A DNA stretch of 64,000 nucleotides from the NCBI GenBank assembly GCA_040753915.1, contig JBFMDN010000004.1, forward strand, positions 1-64,000, read 5' to 3'. Origin of the DNA: JBFMDN01 sp040753915 (GTDB taxonomy: Bacteria; Desulfobacterota; Desulfomonilia; Desulfomonilales; Desulfomonilaceae). This document shows, piece by piece, positions 16,202 through 25,292 of the stretch. Below the pieces are notes generated by a model that was given only the letters and a program-made list of their open reading frames with translations, was not told the DNA's origin and ran no database searches. The position numbers and the translations under genes are program-made. Position 1 is the first letter of the stretch; each line of letters begins with the position of its first letter.

Positions 16202-16341
16202 AATTGCCAACCTGTTGCTTTCACCCTTCTATTTCCCATAACGCCTCGCCAGCGTCGCACCACGTTGAAGAACTGCAATAGCCCCCACCAGCCCACACAA
16301 CACTTCCTCAATCTATTCAGCCTATTGCCAATTCTGTCCCC

Positions 16342-16357
16342 TGGCATACTTGTTGCT
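16342..16357 (+). promoter_or_regulatory. sigma-54 (-24/-12) promoter
   Basis: TGGCATACTTGTTGCT has the invariant GG and GC separated by 10 bases and fits the TGGCAC-N5-TTGC consensus well. It lies about 70 bases before the substrate-binding-protein ATG and directly downstream of a sigma-54 activator gene, so it most likely drives the liv-adh-aor operon. Confidence 0.75.
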
Positions 16358-16427
16358 CAATCTCGTCCCTGTGCAGTAACAGGTCCCATGCCGCGACATA
16401 TCGATCCGAAAAAGAGGAGGAAGGAGA

Positions 16428-17684
16428 ATGCTCAACCGCAAAATTCTTTTGCTGGTACTGGTGGCGTTTATTTCCGCGGGGCTGTCCCCTGCGCTGGCGG
16501 TCGCGCAGGAGAAGCTCATTAAGATCGGAGCCCTGTACCCCATGACAGGACGAGCCGGTCTGTACGGATTGGATTCCGTGGACGCCGCTGAAATGGCTGT
16601 GCAGGAAATCAACGCGAGCGGCGGAGTCGCGGGATACAAGCTCGAATTCATCAACACCGATTCCAAGGCCAAGCCTGACTACGCCGTCCGGGTAGCCAAA
16701 CGCTTCATCGATGAAGAGAAGGTGCACTTCCTCTTCGGAGTGGTCAGTTCCGCGGTAGGGCTTGCTCTGACTGAGGTTTCAAAACAGAACAAAAAAATCT
16801 TCATCGGCACGGACCACGCTTCAACCCAGCTCACGGTAGACAAGTTCCAGCCCTATTATTTCCGAGTCTCGAACAACACGTTCCAGTCCATGGCCGCGGG
16901 TGCTCTCTATCTCAAGGAGTTGAAACAAAGCAAACCCTGGGAAACCGTCGCGTACATCGGTCCGGACTATGCGTACGGGCACGATCAGTGGAACGAGCTG
17001 AAGTACAACCTGGATCGATTCGGGATCAAGTACAAGGTGGTGGGAGAATACTGGCCCAAGCTCTTTGCTCCTGACTATACTCCGTATATTACCTCCATTC
17101 TGAAGGACAAGCCTGACGTCCTGATCTGCGGCCTCTGGGGCGGTGACACGGTGGCGTTTATCAAGCAGGCCACTCCGTACGGGTTGTTTGAAAAGACCCT
17201 GTTCTGCTCGCCTGACGCGGGAGGCAACTATGAGGTTATGTCCGCAACCGGCGGGGAGTTGCCCCTCGGTCTAGTTCTCAGTGCTCGCCATCACAACAAC
17301 TGGCCAGAAACACAAGCGAACAAGGATTATGTGCAGAAGTTCTTCCAGCGGACCGGCCGGTACCCGACGTACGCAGCAGAGGGAGCGTACGCGGGGATCC
17401 TCGCCATCGCGGAAGCGGTGAAGAAGGTCGGGAATCCCGACGATACCGAGGCATTGGTAAAGGCCCTTGAAGGAATGAAGCTCAGCTTACCGGAAGACCC
17501 GGAAGGCTTCACTTCGTACATAGACCCCGCAACACATCAGATCGTTCAGGTCCAGGCTATCGGCGTCACAGTTGCGAATGACAAATTCCCTCCAGCCAAG
17601 CGCATGTTAGGTGACTGGAAGGTCTATAAGGCTGAGGATCTGTTGCCACCGAAAGAGTACATCGAGGCCCGGCGAAAGCAGTAG
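16428..17684 (+). CDS. ABC transporter substrate-binding protein, branched-chain amino acid/organic acid (LivK) type
   Basis: A 418-aa periplasmic binding protein of the Peripla_BP_6 family. A signal peptide spans about residues 1-27 (KILLLVLVAFISAG, cleavage near ALAVAQ). The mature start EKLIKIGALYPMTGRAGLYG and INASGGVAGYKLEF are the usual first lobe signatures. These transporters carry amino acids, aromatic acids, amides or other small organics, so the ligand cannot be read from sequence. GAGGAGGAAGGAG precedes the ATG. First gene of the sigma-54-driven operon. Confidence 0.92.
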   Translation: MLNRKILLLVLVAFISAGLSPALAVAQEKLIKIGALYPMTGRAGLYGLDSVDAAEMAVQEINASGGVAGYKLEFINTDSKAKPDYAVRVAKRFIDEEKVHFLFGVVSSAVGLALTEVSKQNKKIFIGTDHASTQLTVDKFQPYYFRVSNNTFQSMAAGALYLKELKQSKPWETVAYIGPDYAYGHDQWNELKYNLDRFGIKYKVVGEYWPKLFAPDYTPYITSILKDKPDVLICGLWGGDTVAFIKQATPYGLFEKTLFCSPDAGGNYEVMSATGGELPLGLVLSARHHNNWPETQANKDYVQKFFQRTGRYPTYAAEGAYAGILAIAEAVKKVGNPDDTEALVKALEGMKLSLPEDPEGFTSYIDPATHQIVQVQAIGVTVANDKFPPAKRMLGDWKVYKAEDLLPPKEYIEARRKQ

Positions 17685-17768
17685 TCCCGGCTTAGAGGGG
17701 ATTCACAACAGAGGATCGCCGGACGCATGGACGTTGTCCGGCGATCTCAATGCGAGAGAAGTCTTCGA

Positions 17769-18656
17769 ATGGACATGTCCTTCATACTGGTGCAGATCTT
17801 GAGCGGCCTTACCATGGCCACTCTGCTCTTCCTTGTGGCCAGTGGGTTGACTCTGATCTTCGGCGTGGGGAATGTATTCAACTTCGCCCACGGATCGTTC
17901 TACATGCTGGGAGCGTACTTGGCTTATCAGGCGGCTTCCGTATGGCACACTAATTTCTGGATCGCGACTATCGTAGCCGCCCTGGGCGCCGGCGTGGCAG
18001 GGATGCTGGCCGAATGGCTTTTCTTGCGCCGCATCTACGGCAGAAGCGAGGAGGGAGGCTTCCAGATCCTCCTGACGTACTCGTTCATCCTCGTCATTGA
18101 CGACATCGTAAAACTCGTCTGGGGCACTGAGTATAAATCGCTGCTACGCCCCCCCGGTCTCACGGGATCCGTCCAGGTTTTTGGAGTTACCACGCCAACG
18201 TACAACCTGGCGATCATCGGGATCGGGCTGGCGGTCGTGGTGCTGGCTTGGCTCATTCTCTCTCGGACCCGCCCGGGAAAAGTGGCGCGAGCATCGGCTC
18301 TGGACCGAGAAATGCTGTCGGCTATGGGGGTGAACGTGCCCCTCACCATGACGTTGGTCTTCGGCATCGCTACGGCCCTTGGAGGCTTTGCTGGAGCATT
18401 GGCCGCGCCGCTTCGGTCCGTGACGCCTGGCGCGGGCATCGAAGTGATCATAGACTCGCTCATCGTGGTTGTTATTGGCGGAATGGGCAATTTCTGGGGA
18501 GCGTGGCTGGGTGCGCTCATCCTGGGAGAGGTTATGGCTTTCGCAGTGATCCTGGTCCCGGAATGGGCTGTTGTGATCAGTTATGTGGTGATGGTGCTCA
18601 CCTTGATCTTTAAACCGGAAGGCCTGTTCGCCCACAGCAAAGTGAGAAAGGTGTAG
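17769..18656 (+). CDS. livH: ABC transporter permease, LivH type
   Basis: A 295-aa inner-membrane permease with about eight helices and the family signature near the N-terminus (SGLTLIFGVGNVFNFAHGSFYMLGAYLAY). A C-terminal cytoplasmic loop region ends GGMGNFWGAWLGAL...EGLFAHSKVRKV. An in-frame ATG at 17727 would add 14 residues that look unlike the family; the ATG at 17769 follows GAGAGAAG. LivM starts 2 bases after its stop codon. Confidence 0.9.
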   Translation: MDMSFILVQILSGLTMATLLFLVASGLTLIFGVGNVFNFAHGSFYMLGAYLAYQAASVWHTNFWIATIVAALGAGVAGMLAEWLFLRRIYGRSEEGGFQILLTYSFILVIDDIVKLVWGTEYKSLLRPPGLTGSVQVFGVTTPTYNLAIIGIGLAVVVLAWLILSRTRPGKVARASALDREMLSAMGVNVPLTMTLVFGIATALGGFAGALAAPLRSVTPGAGIEVIIDSLIVVVIGGMGNFWGAWLGALILGEVMAFAVILVPEWAVVISYVVMVLTLIFKPEGLFAHSKVRKV

Positions 18657-18658
18657 TC

Positions 18659-19618
18659 ATGGGGAGCATCAAGAGCTACATGGAAGCCGCTTTCTGGGCA
18701 TTGGTATTCTTGGCTTTTGCCCTGCTCCCCCTGTCGAAGGCTTCCGATTATCAGCTCATGTTGGCCGGCCACATACTCGTGTGGGGGCTCTTTGCTGTCT
18801 CCTTCAACATGCTGTGGGGCGGCACCGGAATGCTTTCCTTCGGACAGGCTCTCTACTATGGATTGGGGGCGTATTCCGTGGGGATCGTGTTCAAGTACTG
18901 GGGGGACGGTTGGTTCCTGCCTGCCATGGTGCTTGGAATTCTGTGCTCCGTAGTACTGGCAATCTTGATCGGTCTGTTGATCATCCGGGTAGGCGGCGTG
19001 TTTTTCACGGTGATGACGTTAGCTTTCGGCCAGTTGGCTTGGCAGATCACGTTCAGGTGGTATGGCTTCACCGGTGGAGACGACGGCATCCAAGGAATCA
19101 TCCCTCCGGGTATCCTGGGCAATCGGATAGCCTACTACTACTTCACTCTGGTGTTGGTTGCGCTCTCTATCTTCCTGCTCAGGCGGCTCGCAGTTTCGCC
19201 CATGGGACTGACACTCCGTTGCGTGCGGCAGAATCCCGATCGAGTGCGCTTCCTTGGGCAGAGCGTAAAGAGAAGCCAGCTCACCATTTACGTGATCTCG
19301 TCCGCTTTTGCCGCCTTGGCAGGGGGTCTCATGGCAGGTGTGGACAATTCAATCCACCCCAACATGCTCTATTGGACCACCTCCGGCGAGGTCATCCTCA
19401 TGTCTGTCCTCGGGGGCATTGGTCAGTTTTTTGGACCATTCATTGGGGCTGCCGCGCTCATCATCATTGAGGACATCGTAGGCGCTCGCACAGAGTTTTG
19501 GCCGTTGATCGTGGGAATCATCATGATGGTGATGGTTCTCCTGTTTCCCAGGGGTCTGGTAGGCGAAGCCCGCAAGCTCGTGAGCAGGTTCAGGACCCGG
19601 GTGCCGGAGAGAGGTTGA
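18659..19618 (+). CDS. livM: ABC transporter permease, LivM type
   Basis: A 319-aa permease with about nine membrane helices and the signature SFNMLWGGTGMLSFGQALYYGLGAY. The C-terminal EVILMSVLGGIGQFFGPFIGA and FPRGLV are typical of LivM. It forms the heteromeric channel with LivH and docks LivG and LivF. Followed immediately by livG (1-base gap). Confidence 0.92.
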   Translation: MGSIKSYMEAAFWALVFLAFALLPLSKASDYQLMLAGHILVWGLFAVSFNMLWGGTGMLSFGQALYYGLGAYSVGIVFKYWGDGWFLPAMVLGILCSVVLAILIGLLIIRVGGVFFTVMTLAFGQLAWQITFRWYGFTGGDDGIQGIIPPGILGNRIAYYYFTLVLVALSIFLLRRLAVSPMGLTLRCVRQNPDRVRFLGQSVKRSQLTIYVISSAFAALAGGLMAGVDNSIHPNMLYWTTSGEVILMSVLGGIGQFFGPFIGAAALIIIEDIVGARTEFWPLIVGIIMMVMVLLFPRGLVGEARKLVSRFRTRVPERG

Positions 19619-19619
19619 G

Positions 19620-20375
19620 ATGGAGCCCATCTTGGTTCTGGATAAGGTGGACAAATCCTTTGGCGGGCTCAGGGTCACTGCCGGAGTAAGCTTTTCTGTG
19701 GAAGCAGGCAGCATCTCGGCAATCATCGGTCCCAATGGGGCCGGAAAGACGACACTTTTCAACCAGATTACGGGGTATCTCGTCCCGGACCGGGGACGAA
19801 TCGTTTTTCAGGGCCAAGAAATAACCGGTTTATCCACGCAAGACATCGTGCGGCGGGGCATGGGACGGGCTTTTCAAATTACATCAATCTTCCCGGAGGA
19901 GAGCGTTCTGGACAACGTTCGCTTAGCATGTCTATCCAGGCTTGGCCAGAGCAACAACCCCATCAGGGGGATCGTCAATTTCAAGGAAGCCACGGCCAAG
20001 GCGTACACCATTCTGGAAAGCATCGGTCTCGCGGAGCATTCGGACCGGCTCGCGCTCGAGTTATCCCACGGCGACCAGAAGCTCCTGGACATTGGAATCG
20101 CACTGGGATTGGAGCCGAAGCTACTCTTGCTCGACGAGCCGACGTCTGGCATGTCACCGGAGGAGCGGCAGCTTACCCGGGATCTGATTGCGAGATTGTG
20201 GAGAGAATTCAACCTTACGCTCATTTTCATCGAGCACGACATGGACACGGTCTTCGGGATTGCCCAAACGGTACGGGTCCTCCAACAGGGAAGGCTTTTG
20301 GCCGAAGGCACACCCGACGAAATCAGGAACAATCCGGAAGTTATTACAGCATACCTTGGTGAGGACCTCGAATGA
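19620..20375 (+). CDS. livG: ABC transporter ATP-binding protein, LivG type
   Basis: A 251-aa ATPase. Walker A is GPNGAGKTT (about residues 38-46), Q-loop RAFQITSIFPEESVLDNV, signature LSHGDQKLLDIG (LSHGDQ variant), Walker B LLLLDEPTSGM and H-loop IEHDMD. The signature Gly-Gly-Gln is changed to HGDQ, which is common in LivG proteins. Its stop codon overlaps the livF start (ATGA). Confidence 0.92.
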   Translation: MEPILVLDKVDKSFGGLRVTAGVSFSVEAGSISAIIGPNGAGKTTLFNQITGYLVPDRGRIVFQGQEITGLSTQDIVRRGMGRAFQITSIFPEESVLDNVRLACLSRLGQSNNPIRGIVNFKEATAKAYTILESIGLAEHSDRLALELSHGDQKLLDIGIALGLEPKLLLLDEPTSGMSPEERQLTRDLIARLWREFNLTLIFIEHDMDTVFGIAQTVRVLQQGRLLAEGTPDEIRNNPEVITAYLGEDLE

Positions 20376-21076
20376 CGCCAGTTCTCGAGGCTTCCGGCCT
20401 CAACACCTTTTACGGTCACAGCCACATACTCTTTGACGTGGGTCTCTCCGTGGCTGTCGGAGAAACCGTGTGCCTCATGGGCCGCAACGGAGCGGGCAAA
20501 ACTACCACGTTTCGGTCAATCATGGGGCTCACTCCGCCCCGTACCGGCAAGGTGATCTTCAAGGGCAAAGATTGCACGCGGCTCCCTTCGTTCAAGATGG
20601 CAAAGATGGGACTGGGTTATGTGCCGGAAGATCGAAGGATCTTCGGTCCCATGACGGTGAGGGAGAATCTTGAATTGGGTTATATTCCCGGCCGCAAAGG
20701 TCGGTGGAATCTGGAGAGCGTGCTGGAGAAGTTCCCCTTGCTGGTTCATCTGCAGGCTCGCCTTGGTGGGACACTTTCCGGTGGAGAGCAGCAGTTGCTC
20801 ACCATCGCGAGAGCCCTGATGGGCAACCCTGACGTTCTGGTTCTCGACGAGCCCACGGAAGGTCTGGCTCCTGTCGTGGTCGCAGTTCTCAAGGACCTTG
20901 TCATGAGTCTCAAGGCAGCTCAAACGACAATTCTTCTTTCTGAACAGAATATGCGGTTCGCCTTAGCCGTCGCGGACCGGGTGGTGGTCATTGACAGAGG
21001 CCAGGTGGTGTACGCCGGCACAGTAGCAGAATTTGAGAACGACGAAGGTGTACAGAAGAAATACTTGGCCGTGTAG
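20372..21076 (+). CDS. livF: ABC transporter ATP-binding protein, LivF type
   Basis: A 234-aa ATPase with Walker A GRNGAGKTT, signature LSGGEQQLLTIARAL, Walker B VLVLDEPTEGLAP and EQNMRFA as the H-loop region (His replaced by Asn-Met, as usual in LivF). Translationally coupled to livG. The next gene starts 42 bases later with GGTGAGGAG upstream. Confidence 0.92.
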   Translation: MTPVLEASGLNTFYGHSHILFDVGLSVAVGETVCLMGRNGAGKTTTFRSIMGLTPPRTGKVIFKGKDCTRLPSFKMAKMGLGYVPEDRRIFGPMTVRENLELGYIPGRKGRWNLESVLEKFPLLVHLQARLGGTLSGGEQQLLTIARALMGNPDVLVLDEPTEGLAPVVVAVLKDLVMSLKAAQTTILLSEQNMRFALAVADRVVVIDRGQVVYAGTVAEFENDEGVQKKYLAV

Positions 21077-21118
21077 ATAGGCTGAAATCAAAGGATCATC
21101 CGAGAAGGTGAGGAGTAA

Positions 21119-22276
21119 ATGAACCGAGTGAGCGTGTTTCAGACAACACCCCGCATTGTCATGGGACCAGGCTCGGCAGATAGTGTTGCCGCGGAGGTTA
21201 AACGCCTGGGAGCCAACAAGATTATTATTATTACCGATCCCGGTCTCGTGAAGACGGGAATCGTGGACCGGTTTGAAGGACTGCTCAATAAAGCAGGTTT
21301 TTCTCTGGGAAGGTTCGATGCAGTGGAGCCCGACCCTCGCTATGAGGTTGCCTCTCAGGCAGCCGAATTTGCGAAAAGCTCCGGCGCCGATCTCATCCTT
21401 GGAATCGGCGGCGGATCGTCCTTGGACATTGCGAAGGTTGCCGCCATCCTTGTGACAAACGCTCAACCCATCGGTTCACTCTTCGGCATTGATCTCGTAG
21501 AGGCTCCGGGGCTGCCGCTGATCCTGGTTCCTACCACAGCGGGGACCGGGAGCGAGGTAACGCCCATTGCCATCCTCTCCGACCATCAGGAAAAGCTCAA
21601 GAAAGGTATCGTGAGCCCGCATCTTTTTCCAGCTTCAGCCATTTTGGATCCGGAGCTCACCCTCGGGCTGCCACCCTCCGTGACCGCTTCCACGGGTATG
21701 GATGCACTGATCCACGCGGTAGAGGCTTACACGTCAAAAAACGCAACTCCGCTCACAGATCTGTTGGCCGTGCAGGCTATGAAGCTCCTCTTCGAAAACA
21801 TCCGTACAGCTTATGCCAACGGCTCGGACCTGCAGGCACGGTCGAATATGCTGGAAGGGAGCATGCTTGCGGGCATGGCGTTTGCCAATGCCGGCGTGAC
21901 CGCGGTTCACGCTTTCGCCTATCCCATAGGCGCGGAATTCCATATACCTCACGGTGTGGCCAACAGCATCATGCTCGCGGCAGTCATGGAATTTAACATG
22001 CTGGGCAACCTGCGAAAGTTTGCTCAGATGGCGGAGTTATTCGGAGAAGACACGATAGGGCTCAGTGAGCGAAAATCAGCGCAACTGGCCGTAGACGCGT
22101 TACGAACGCTGGCCGCTGATCTCCGGGTTCCGAGCCATCTGAGCGAATTCGGAGTCAAAGAGGAGGACATACCTTCTCTGGCAGAAGGGGTGATGAAGGT
22201 TACTCGGCTTCTTGCGAACAACCCACGCGAGTTGGGACACCAGGACGCCGTGGACATCTACAGGAGTGTGCTGTAA
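21119..22276 (+). CDS. iron-containing alcohol dehydrogenase
   Basis: A 385-aa group III (Fe-ADH) NAD(P)-dependent dehydrogenase of normal length. The nucleotide-binding loop is GIGGGSSLDIAK, PTTAGTGSEVTPIAI follows, and the metal-ligand region includes GMDALIHAVEAYTS, VHAFAYPIGAEFHIPHG. It interconverts an alcohol and an aldehyde or a hydroxy acid and a keto acid; substrate unknown. Placed between a liv-type transporter and an AOR gene in one operon, it would supply an aldehyde for oxidation by the AOR, or reduce one (inference). Confidence 0.93.
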   Translation: MNRVSVFQTTPRIVMGPGSADSVAAEVKRLGANKIIIITDPGLVKTGIVDRFEGLLNKAGFSLGRFDAVEPDPRYEVASQAAEFAKSSGADLILGIGGGSSLDIAKVAAILVTNAQPIGSLFGIDLVEAPGLPLILVPTTAGTGSEVTPIAILSDHQEKLKKGIVSPHLFPASAILDPELTLGLPPSVTASTGMDALIHAVEAYTSKNATPLTDLLAVQAMKLLFENIRTAYANGSDLQARSNMLEGSMLAGMAFANAGVTAVHAFAYPIGAEFHIPHGVANSIMLAAVMEFNMLGNLRKFAQMAELFGEDTIGLSERKSAQLAVDALRTLAADLRVPSHLSEFGVKEEDIPSLAEGVMKVTRLLANNPRELGHQDAVDIYRSVL

Positions 22277-22392
22277 TACGAGGGACACCGGGGCGATTCT
22301 CGTGGTGAGATGCTCCGCGCGGCTTCCCGAGCTTCAGCGCCATCGGTACCTGTCAAGGTGAAACCGCTTTTTCACACAGGGGAATGTGATCC

Positions 22393-24165
22393 ATGTTCGG
22401 CTTCTACAATATGGTCCTGAGAGTGAACGCAACCCAGAAATCGTACGATCTCAACATGATCTCAGATGACATTCTGAGCAAAACCCTGGGCGGAAAGGGG
22501 CTTGCCACGCATTTGCTGCTTAAGCACAACCCTCCGCGTGTGGACCCCATGGGGCCGGACAACCATCTTGTCTTTGCTGTCGGCCCTGCAACCGCCACAG
22601 CGGTGTGGGGATCTTGCCGTCACGGCGTGTACACGAAATCCCCCCAGACAGGCTATTATTCGGAATCGTACTCCGGTGGAACGGTTGCAGAATACATGGC
22701 CAAAACGGGATTTGACGCTGTGCTCATTCACGGAGCCTGCGAACATCCCGTATGGCTGGAAATTTCCCATCAAGGCGTACTATTTCATGACGCCACGGCT
22801 CTTTGGGGCAAAGATTCCTATGATACAGAGAAACAGGTAAAGGCCTGGATCAAAGAGCACAGACCCGAGGCAAAGAACTGCGGCGTTATCGTGATCGGTC
22901 CCGCTGGGGAAAATGGTGTCACCTTCTCGGTGATCGAGAACGACCGATGGCGCAGCGCGGGCCGCACGGGTGTAGGCGCAGTGATGGGGTCAAAGAAAAT
23001 CAAGGCCATAGCCTTCTGGGGGAACAAAACCAAAGAGCTGGCAGATCCGGATCTCGTCAAGCGCTTGTCCAAGAATCTTGCCCAACGTGCAAAAGATGAT
23101 CCGGGTGTGCAGGCATACAAGAGCAAAGGCACGCCCATGATGGTCGATATCATGAGCGGGGTTGGGAGCTTCCCCACGCGGTACTGGCGCAAAGGCAAGG
23201 CTGATCATCAAGACCGCATTAACGCACCGGCACTGCACGATCGCTGTGATGTGAGCCCTCACGCGTGCCTCAAGTGCTTCATCGCGTGCGGAAGGCTCTC
23301 AACCGTGAAGGACGGCAGGCATAAGGGGCTCAAGATCGAAGGGCCGGAGTACGAGACAATCTACTCATTCGGCGGTCTGTGTGAAGTCGACTCCATAGAG
23401 GAGATCGCGTACCTGAACGATTTGTGCGATAGGTTGGGCCTGGACACCATCAGTGCCGGCAACCTCGTCGCTCTCACCATAGAAGCGGTGAGGCAAGGAA
23501 AGATAGATTATCCAATGGATTACGGTCAGGTGGACAGGATTGCAACACTCTTGTCGGACATAGCGTACCGTTCCGGCCTGGGAGACACCCTGGCCAAGGG
23601 GATCAAGGTGGCCGCCGAGCAGATTGGAATGGCCGATCAGGCCATCCATGTGAAAGGTCTGGAACCCGCCGGGTACGATCCTCGCGTGCTCAAAGGAATG
23701 GGTCTAGCGTACGGTACCTCGGACCGTGGCGCATGCCATTTGAGGGCGACGTTTTATAAACCGGAGCTGGCCAAGATGATCGATCCCGATCAGATTGCAG
23801 GGAAAGCAGAAATGTTCGTCGAGTGGGAAGATCGACTCACCATCTTCGACACGCTTGTTCTGTGTCGATTCTACCGCGACCTGTATCAGTGGGAAGACCT
23901 TGCAGAGATGATTAAGGGGCTAACGGGGCTCGACCTCGACAGGGACGCCATGAAGATCATAGCAGGGAGCATCTCCGACAACACGCGGCGATTCAACGTG
24001 AGAGAGGGATTGACACCTCAGGACGACAAGCTTCCCAAACGCTTCTGCAATGAAGTCCTTCCTGAAACGGGGAAGATCATCACGGAGGAGCAGATGGATG
24101 AGCTCCTCAAGGATTATTACCGGGCTCGAGGCTGGGACGAAATGGGCAGGCCGCCCGAGGGGTAG
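22393..24165 (+). CDS. tungsten-containing aldehyde:ferredoxin oxidoreductase
   Basis: A 590-aa AOR of standard length. It oxidises aldehydes to acids with a W-bis-pterin cofactor and one [4Fe-4S] cluster, giving electrons to ferredoxin. The cluster motif is ACLKCFIACG (CxxCxxxC), with a fourth ligand probably in DTLVLCRFY near residue 490. GKGLATHLLLKHNPP and SESYSGGTVAEYMAKTG are pterin-binding segments. GGGGAATGTG precedes the ATG. Probably the last gene of the sigma-54 operon, though the 116-base gap before it leaves room for its own promoter. Confidence 0.93.
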   Translation: MFGFYNMVLRVNATQKSYDLNMISDDILSKTLGGKGLATHLLLKHNPPRVDPMGPDNHLVFAVGPATATAVWGSCRHGVYTKSPQTGYYSESYSGGTVAEYMAKTGFDAVLIHGACEHPVWLEISHQGVLFHDATALWGKDSYDTEKQVKAWIKEHRPEAKNCGVIVIGPAGENGVTFSVIENDRWRSAGRTGVGAVMGSKKIKAIAFWGNKTKELADPDLVKRLSKNLAQRAKDDPGVQAYKSKGTPMMVDIMSGVGSFPTRYWRKGKADHQDRINAPALHDRCDVSPHACLKCFIACGRLSTVKDGRHKGLKIEGPEYETIYSFGGLCEVDSIEEIAYLNDLCDRLGLDTISAGNLVALTIEAVRQGKIDYPMDYGQVDRIATLLSDIAYRSGLGDTLAKGIKVAAEQIGMADQAIHVKGLEPAGYDPRVLKGMGLAYGTSDRGACHLRATFYKPELAKMIDPDQIAGKAEMFVEWEDRLTIFDTLVLCRFYRDLYQWEDLAEMIKGLTGLDLDRDAMKIIAGSISDNTRRFNVREGLTPQDDKLPKRFCNEVLPETGKIITEEQMDELLKDYYRARGWDEMGRPPEG

Positions 24166-24310
24166 CGCGCTGTCGGCCATCCCAAGCCAGGTGGGCAGAC
24201 AAGGAGACGGCGTAGAGCCCGAATGATTTACCCGCGACCAACCGAGTGAATGCCAGCCCGCGTCATCGGGGTATTCGACCGTTTGGTGACAGTGGGGATA
24301 CGTTGAGCGC

Positions 24311-24654
24311 ATTGTAGTGCAGGCTTTCCAGCCTGCATTCTCAAGAAATGGCAACCTGAAAGGCCACCCTACTTTTCCGGAATGACGCTGCTCGAAATCC
24401 CGTGCTTCGAACCTCCGCCCCACACGTCTTGGATTCGTCCCACCACGCATTGTAGTGCAGGCTTTCCAGCCTGCATTCTTAAGAAATGGCAGCCTGAAAG
24501 GCTACCCTACATTTCCGGAATGACGCTGCTCGAAATCCCGTGCTTCGAACCTCCGCCCCACACGTCTTGGATTCGTCCCACCACGTATTGTAGTGCAGGC
24601 TTTCCAGCCTGCATTCTCAAGAAATGGCAGCCTGAAAGGCTACCCTACATCTGC
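24311..24654. repeat. tandem repeat, 138-bp period, 2.5 copies
   Basis: Units start with ATTGTAGTGCAGGC at 24311, 24449 and 24587. Each holds a GCAGGCTTTCCAGCCTGC hairpin followed by GGCAGCCTGAAAGGCTACCC. The same hairpin and follow-on sequence recur at 39260-39565. The open frame across it (24382-24759) is an accident of the repeat. Confidence 0.85.
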
Positions 24655-24723
24655 GATTCCGACAAGGGCATATTTGCAGCCCGAGCCCCCTGTTGTTGCA
24701 AACCTGCAACGGTGTACCGAAGC

Positions 24724-24765
24724 TTGACAAACAGAGAGCCATTTTGTACTTTACGTTAACGTAAA
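24724..24765 (+). promoter_or_regulatory. promoter with overlapping LiuR-type operator
   Basis: TTGACA (24724-24729), 17-bp spacer, TACTTT (24747-24752). Overlapping the -10 is a perfect 16-bp palindrome TTTACGTTAACGTAAA (24750-24765), which fits the ACGT-rich operator known for LiuR-type MerR regulators of branched-chain amino acid and fatty acid catabolism. The MerR gene begins 19 bases later, so autoregulation is likely. Confidence 0.7.
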
Positions 24766-24783
24766 CGATAAGCGCGGTCTCCC

Positions 24784-25191
24784 ATGAAGCGTAAGGTAAG
24801 AGAACTAGTCTACTCCATATCGGAGCTCGCCGCGGAATTCGATATCAGCCCGCGATCCATGCGGTTCTACGAAGAAAAGGGCCTGCTTGCCCCCAAGAGG
24901 ACCCGCGGCAACCAGAGGATTTACGACAAACGGGACAGAGCCCGACTCAAGCTCATCCTTCGAGGCAAGCGGTTCGGCTATTCATTGGAGGAAATCGCAG
25001 AAATGATCGGCATGACTGCCGATGACAAAGAAGAAGTGGAGCAGATCGAGGCATCTCTCGCGTACGGAGAGCGAAAATTGAAGGAAATTCAAGAGCGCAT
25101 GCATGAGCTCAGGCTCCTCGAGCAAGACATCCTGAGCGTGAGGAAAAAACTGATGAAGCGATTGGAACAACTGAGGAGCGACGCAACGTGA
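24784..25191 (+). CDS. MerR-family regulator, LiuR-like
   Basis: A 135-aa regulator. The winged helix spans about residues 9-75 (YSISELAAEFDISPRSMRFYEEKGLL, then NQRIYDKRDRARLKLI), followed by a long coiled-coil dimerisation helix (about 80-130). No metal-binding cysteines are present, so it is not a metal sensor. LiuR relatives regulate acyl-CoA dehydrogenase genes; here an acyl-CoA dehydrogenase follows at 25293, and a matching operator precedes the gene. Confidence 0.85.
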   Translation: MKRKVRELVYSISELAAEFDISPRSMRFYEEKGLLAPKRTRGNQRIYDKRDRARLKLILRGKRFGYSLEEIAEMIGMTADDKEEVEQIEASLAYGERKLKEIQERMHELRLLEQDILSVRKKLMKRLEQLRSDAT

Positions 25192-25292
25192 CTCTCGGTC
25201 GGGTGTGCGAAATGAACGGATACAATCTCAGCGCCGGGTGAGCTTCGCGATATGGGAGAAGGCTGCCCGTGGAGCGCAGGAAGAGGTGACCC

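Noticed and set aside
24382..24759. Open frame across the 138-bp repeats
   Set aside because: The peptide itself repeats with the DNA unit, and the region has no start signal; it is repeat DNA.
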